Source of the DNA: JBJENW01 sp051880395
GTDB lineage: Bacteria > Bacillota > Clostridia > Lachnospirales > Lachnospiraceae
Length of the DNA: 27,134 bases
Assembly: GCA_051880395.1 (NCBI GenBank)
Contig: JBJENW010000022.1
Location: forward strand, 1-27,134
Direction: 5' to 3'
The position numbers and the translations under genes are program-made. This document shows, piece by piece, positions 24,561 through 27,134 of this stretch. Each line of letters starts with the position of its first letter. Position 1 is the stretch's first letter. Under the pieces are notes generated by a model. The model saw only the letters and a list, made by a program, of their open reading frames with translations, had not been told where the DNA came from and ran no database searches.

Positions 24561-26615
24561 CTATTTTTTTGTAAGTTTATCAATATTTTTTCCGAAAAAT
24601 TCCTGGGAATTCAGCGGCTCTTTTCCTTTCTTAACCCGTTTATAGGTTCCATCCGACTGCATCTTTCTTGCTTTTGTATTGTCATCGAGCATGATCTGAA
24701 ACATTTTTCTCAATTTTTTCTTAATATCTTTATCCTGAATCGGCACAGCAACCTCGATTCTCTTTAACGTGTTTCGAGTCATCCAATCGGCTGATCCTAT
24801 ATAAATTTTTTCTTTCTCCGGTCCAAAAATATAGATACGGGAATGCTCCAGATAACGTCCTACAATGCTTACGACACGAATATTCTCTGTTTCTCCTTTG
24901 ACACCCGGAACCAGACAACAGATACCACGGACGATCATATCAATTTTTACTCCGGCTTTCGATGCTTCTACCAGTTTTTTGATCAGACGAATATCCGTCA
25001 GGGAATTGATCTTGATTCCAATATACGATTTTTTCCCGTCTTTTGCCAGACCGATCTGCTCATCGATCATTTCGATCAAACGATTCTGTAATCCTTTCGG
25101 TGCCACAAGGAGATGTTTCTGTGGTGCTGCAAGCTGTCCCACTCCAATTTGCTGAAAGAGGGATGCAAGCTCCGTTCCAATGGTATGGTCCGCTGTGATC
25201 AAAGATAGATCCGTATACAATTCTGCCGTTTTTTCATTATAATTTCCGGTTCCGATCTGCGTGATATATTCCAGATTTTTTCCGTTTTTCTTCGTGATCA
25301 GACAGAGTTTTGAATGCACTTTTACCCCGTCGATTCCATAGATAACCTGACAGCCTGCGTGTTCCAGACGGCGGGACCATTCAATATTATTCTCCTCGTC
25401 AAAACGCGCTTTCAGTTCTACTAATACCACGACCTCTTTTCCATTTTCGGCTGCTTCCTCTAAAGCTTCTACGATCTTACTGTTTTTTGCCAGACGATAT
25501 AACGTCATCTTGATGGAAACAACCGAATCATCATAGGCAGCCTCCCGCAGCATTTCAATGAATGGACGGATCGTATGATACGGATAGCTTAATAATACAT
25601 CTTTTTTCTCGATCTGCGGAATCAGACGTTTATTGCGCTCCAATTCCTCCGGCCACTTCGGAACCCGACGTTTATAAAACAGCTCTGTATGATCCCGCAG
25701 GCAGTCACGTACACGGGAAACAAAACTCATCTCCAGCGGCGTATCACACTGGAACACACGGGAACGCTCTAATCCCAACTGCGTACACAGCACTTCAATA
25801 CACTCTTCATCCAATGTCCGCGTCATTTCCATGCGCACCGGTGCCAGTTTCTTTCTCCGGCGAATGACTTCGCTCATCGCATCACGGTAATTCAAATCTT
25901 CATCGTTAATAATGCTCACATCAATATCTGCATTTCGCGTGATACGAACCAGCGATTTACTTTTGATATTGTACCCGTCAAAAATCTTTGGGACAAAATG
26001 TAAAATGATCTCTTCCACGCGCATATATTCCTTTTTCTCACCATTCGGAATGGTAACCAACCGCTCGATTCCATGGTTCGTACATGGAATGATACCGATC
26101 TTTTCTTTTCCGTGACTCGTCTCCATCACAACAACTGCATACACGGATTTATTACTCATAAATGGGAAAGACTGTTTTTTTCCGACGATCATCGGAGACA
26201 ATAACGGTGCGATCTCCACCTCGAAATATTGTTCTACAAAATTTGCCTGCTGTGAATTTAAATCCGCAAATTTTACTTCTCGCATTCCATATTCCTCTGC
26301 GATCTTCTGCATGATCTCTGCGTAAATCTGATCCCGTTTCTGGCAAAGTCTTCTTGTCTCTGCCACGATCGCATCGATCTGCTCCTGACTCGTCATCTTC
26401 GTTTTGTTGTCCTCAACCACTTCCTGCAGAAGTGTCTGATCCTGAAGCGTACCGACACGTACCATATAAAATTCTTCTAAGTTGCTTTGAAAAATAGAAA
26501 TAAAAGAAAGGCGCTCACACAATGGCACCTCCGGATCTGCTGCTTCTTCCAGCACACGCTCGTTAAACTTCAACCAGGATAATTCTCTGTTTACATAGAT
26601 TGCATTCTCTTTCAT
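24561..26615 (-). CDS. ppk1: Polyphosphate kinase PPK1
   Basis: Reversibly polymerises the ATP gamma-phosphate into polyphosphate. From the ATG at 26615 it has 684 residues, close to the E. coli enzyme. Family segments: NRELSWLKFNERVLEEA (9-25), SNLEEFYMVRVG, SFPFMSNKS, PYHTIRPFIEMLREAA, KMTLYRLA, VELKARFDEENNIEWSRRLE and the two PLD-like histidines, VKVHSK (His434) and LEHSRIYIFG (His591), which match the known catalytic His435 and His592 of E. coli. The ATG has GAGAGG at seven bases. A longer frame starting at GTG 26675 adds a basic 20-residue tail atypical of the family and is less likely. The promoter region carries Pho-box-like repeats, suggesting phosphate control. No terminator is seen before the diguanylate cyclase gene about 100 bases downstream. 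Confidence 0.97.
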   Translation of the reverse strand: MKENAIYVNRELSWLKFNERVLEEAADPEVPLCERLSFISIFQSNLEEFYMVRVGTLQDQTLLQEVVEDNKTKMTSQEQIDAIVAETRRLCQKRDQIYAEIMQKIAEEYGMREVKFADLNSQQANFVEQYFEVEIAPLLSPMIVGKKQSFPFMSNKSVYAVVVMETSHGKEKIGIIPCTNHGIERLVTIPNGEKKEYMRVEEIILHFVPKIFDGYNIKSKSLVRITRNADIDVSIINDEDLNYRDAMSEVIRRRKKLAPVRMEMTRTLDEECIEVLCTQLGLERSRVFQCDTPLEMSFVSRVRDCLRDHTELFYKRRVPKWPEELERNKRLIPQIEKKDVLLSYPYHTIRPFIEMLREAAYDDSVVSIKMTLYRLAKNSKIVEALEEAAENGKEVVVLVELKARFDEENNIEWSRRLEHAGCQVIYGIDGVKVHSKLCLITKKNGKNLEYITQIGTGNYNEKTAELYTDLSLITADHTIGTELASLFQQIGVGQLAAPQKHLLVAPKGLQNRLIEMIDEQIGLAKDGKKSYIGIKINSLTDIRLIKKLVEASKAGVKIDMIVRGICCLVPGVKGETENIRVVSIVGRYLEHSRIYIFGPEKEKIYIGSADWMTRNTLKRIEVAVPIQDKDIKKKLRKMFQIMLDDNTKARKMQSDGTYKRVKKGKEPLNSQEFFGKNIDKLTKK

Positions 26616-26710
26616 AACATTACCTCTCAATCTTTCTTCTGCAAGACTGCTCTTTTGTGCTATTCTCGTCTCCACTGCGCCTTTGCAGTTAATGATAGTT
26701 CCTTTCTACC

Positions 26711-26766
26711 ATTATAGGTCCCACTCCGTAAAATTTATTATCCCGTCTTGTAAAATTTAGGTAAAA
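26711..26766 (-). promoter_or_regulatory. ppk1 promoter with Pho-box-like 11-nt phased repeats
   Basis: Minus strand: a perfect TATAAT (26711-26716) lies about 95 bases before the ppk1 ATG. Upstream, TTTTAC occurs at 26761-26766, 26750-26755 and 26728-26733, offsets of 11 and 22 bases. Read one base in, the units are TTTACC, TTTACA and TTTACG, close to the TT(A/T/C)ACA repeats bound by PhoP/PhoB regulators. The last unit ends 11 bases before the -10, replacing a -35, the usual layout at PhoB-type activated promoters. Confidence 0.6.
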
Positions 26767-26784
26767 TGTTGTTTGAAAAAAAGT

Positions 26785-26800
26785 CTTAAAGAAAACTTAA
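26785..26800 (+). promoter_or_regulatory. CTTAA direct repeats with 11-base spacing
   Basis: CTTAA at 26785-26789 and 26796-26800, 11 bases apart, upstream of the plus-strand promoter at 26812. The spacing matches response-regulator repeat sites. With only two units in AT-rich sequence, chance is possible. Together with the ppk1 repeats they would make a shared divergent control region. Confidence 0.3.
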
Positions 26801-26811
26801 GAAACGACACC

Positions 26812-26840
26812 TTGTTTTTCGAATTTTAAACTGCTATGCT
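26812..26840 (+). promoter_or_regulatory. Extended -10 promoter of the leader RNA
   Basis: Plus strand TTGTTT (26812-26817), 17-base spacer, TATGCT (26835-26840) preceded by TGC, a TGn extension. The predicted transcription start is near 26847. It is the only convincing plus-strand promoter in the window. Confidence 0.6.
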
Positions 26841-26846
26841 TTTTAT

Positions 26847-27099
26847 GAGAGATTTTGTGAAGAACCGAGGGAAAATAAAAAATAAAATACCTTCATCAGA
26901 ATTTCGAAAGATGTGACGATCCAGTGCCCGAAAGAAAAAGTCCGCGCTTATACGAGCCTGTTTCGGAAGGCGGGATTGAAGAAAAATGTGAGCATTAAGG
27001 GAAAGTAGTTCTCTTGAAAAATAGAAAAGAGAAACAAAAATTGTAATAAAGAAGAAAATCCGCTATACTAAAAGAAACAAGATGTATAGCGGATTTTTT
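26847..27099 (+). ncRNA. Predicted structured leader or small RNA, about 250 nt, family unknown
   Basis: This gene-free stretch is bounded by a promoter and a strong terminator. Its GC content rises in the centre relative to the AT-rich flanks. Visible helices: CATC/GATG around a TTTCGAAA core (26894-26913); a nested pair, GATCC (26918-26922) with GGATT (26973-26977) enclosing CCGAAA (26928-26933) with TTTCGG (26961-26966); TTCTCTT/AAGAGAA (27009-27033); then the terminator stem. TCCGC-gct-TATAC (26941-26953) could instead pair with the terminator 3' arm. I checked by eye for T-box, SAM, TPP, FMN, glycine, fluoride, GEMM, purine and SRP signatures and found none. It may be a cis-acting switch for the gene at 27120 or an independent small RNA. 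Confidence 0.5.
27055..27099 (+). terminator. Rho-independent terminator just before the right-edge gene
   Basis: A perfect 14-bp stem pairs 27055-27068 with 27084-27097 around a 15-base loop, ending in a T-run to 27099. It lies 20 bases before the predicted start codon at 27120 and does not cover the GGGAGG site. This is the geometry of a leader attenuator or of a small RNA terminator. Confidence 0.92.
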
Positions 27100-27119
27100 G
27101 CGTAAACGGGAGGAAGGGA

Positions 27120-27134
27120 ATGGAAATGAAACAG
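27120..27134 (+). CDS. Start of a plus-strand gene cut by the window edge
   Basis: ATG at 27120 is preceded by GGGAGG with six-base spacing. Only five codons (MEMKQ) are visible, so the product cannot be named. It is divergent from ppk1 and directly downstream of the terminator of the leader RNA. Confidence 0.6.

Noticed and set aside
26845..26916. Short plus-strand frame of 23 codons (MRDFVKNRGK start)
   Set aside because: It starts at or before the predicted transcription start, has no ribosome site, and lies in the structured leader. A leader peptide cannot be excluded but is not supported.
26847..27099. Right-edge RNA as a T-box, SAM, TPP, FMN, GEMM, purine, fluoride or SRP RNA
   Set aside because: None of the conserved signatures of these families is visible, so no name was assigned.

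Overview
The window looks like chromosomal DNA of a Gram-positive anaerobic gut Firmicute, most likely Lachnospiraceae. This is inferred from AT-rich low-GC sequence, strong AGGAGG-type ribosome binding sites, Clostridia-type gene blocks (gdpP-rplI-dnaB and rpsF-ssb-rpsR), and surface proteins with BIG_2, CxxC and BspA-type modules. Almost every gene is on the minus strand. The only plus-strand signals are at the far right, where a leader RNA and the first codons of a gene diverge from ppk1. I see no tRNA, rRNA, CRISPR array, IS element or prophage gene, so this is mostly stable chromosomal DNA.

Layout in minus-strand transcription order, from high to low coordinates. (a) ppk1 (polyphosphate kinase) has a promoter preceded by TTTAC-type repeats in 11-nt phase, a Pho-box-like arrangement. 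(b) Next is a soluble diguanylate cyclase with a LacI-type sugar-binding sensor, closed by a strong terminator. (c) A five-gene run follows: circularly permuted ATP-grasp ligase, alpha-E protein, transglutaminase-like protease, and two AstE/AspA-type M14 proteins. The first M14 protein keeps its zinc ligands and the second has lost both histidines. A terminator follows. (d) A small two-helix membrane protein of unknown function has a promoter that appears to fire into that terminator. (e) A 1313-residue multidomain c-di-GMP protein combines PAS, degenerate GGDEF, intact EAL, PAS, GAF and intact GGDEF. (f) A secreted PL11-type rhamnogalacturonan lyase carries ricin-type, CxxC and leucine-rich C-terminal modules and has its own promoter and terminator. 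(g) A HAD phosphatase and a small conserved-looking protein come next. (h) Then rpsF-ssb-rpsR with terminator, and a lipoprotein with a strong promoter. (i) Last is gdpP-rplI-dnaB followed by a secreted Ig-like/GDPD protein.

Functional themes: three proteins handle or derive from cyclic dinucleotide chemistry (GdpP for c-di-AMP, and two GGDEF proteins for c-di-GMP). The ATP-grasp/alpha-E/transglutaminase trio is a predicted peptide or amide ligation and processing module (family-level prediction from comparative genomics). Its extension by an active plus inactive M14 pair is the best candidate here for an incompletely described system. The second candidate is the roughly 250-nt structured leader or small RNA at the right edge, which has its own extended -10 promoter and ends in a 14-bp terminator 20 bases before a start codon.

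Several genes are given shorter starts than the longest open frame, because a good ribosome binding site precedes an internal ATG (gdpP, rpsF, the 69-aa protein, the large GGDEF/EAL protein, the membrane protein, both M14 genes, ppk1).
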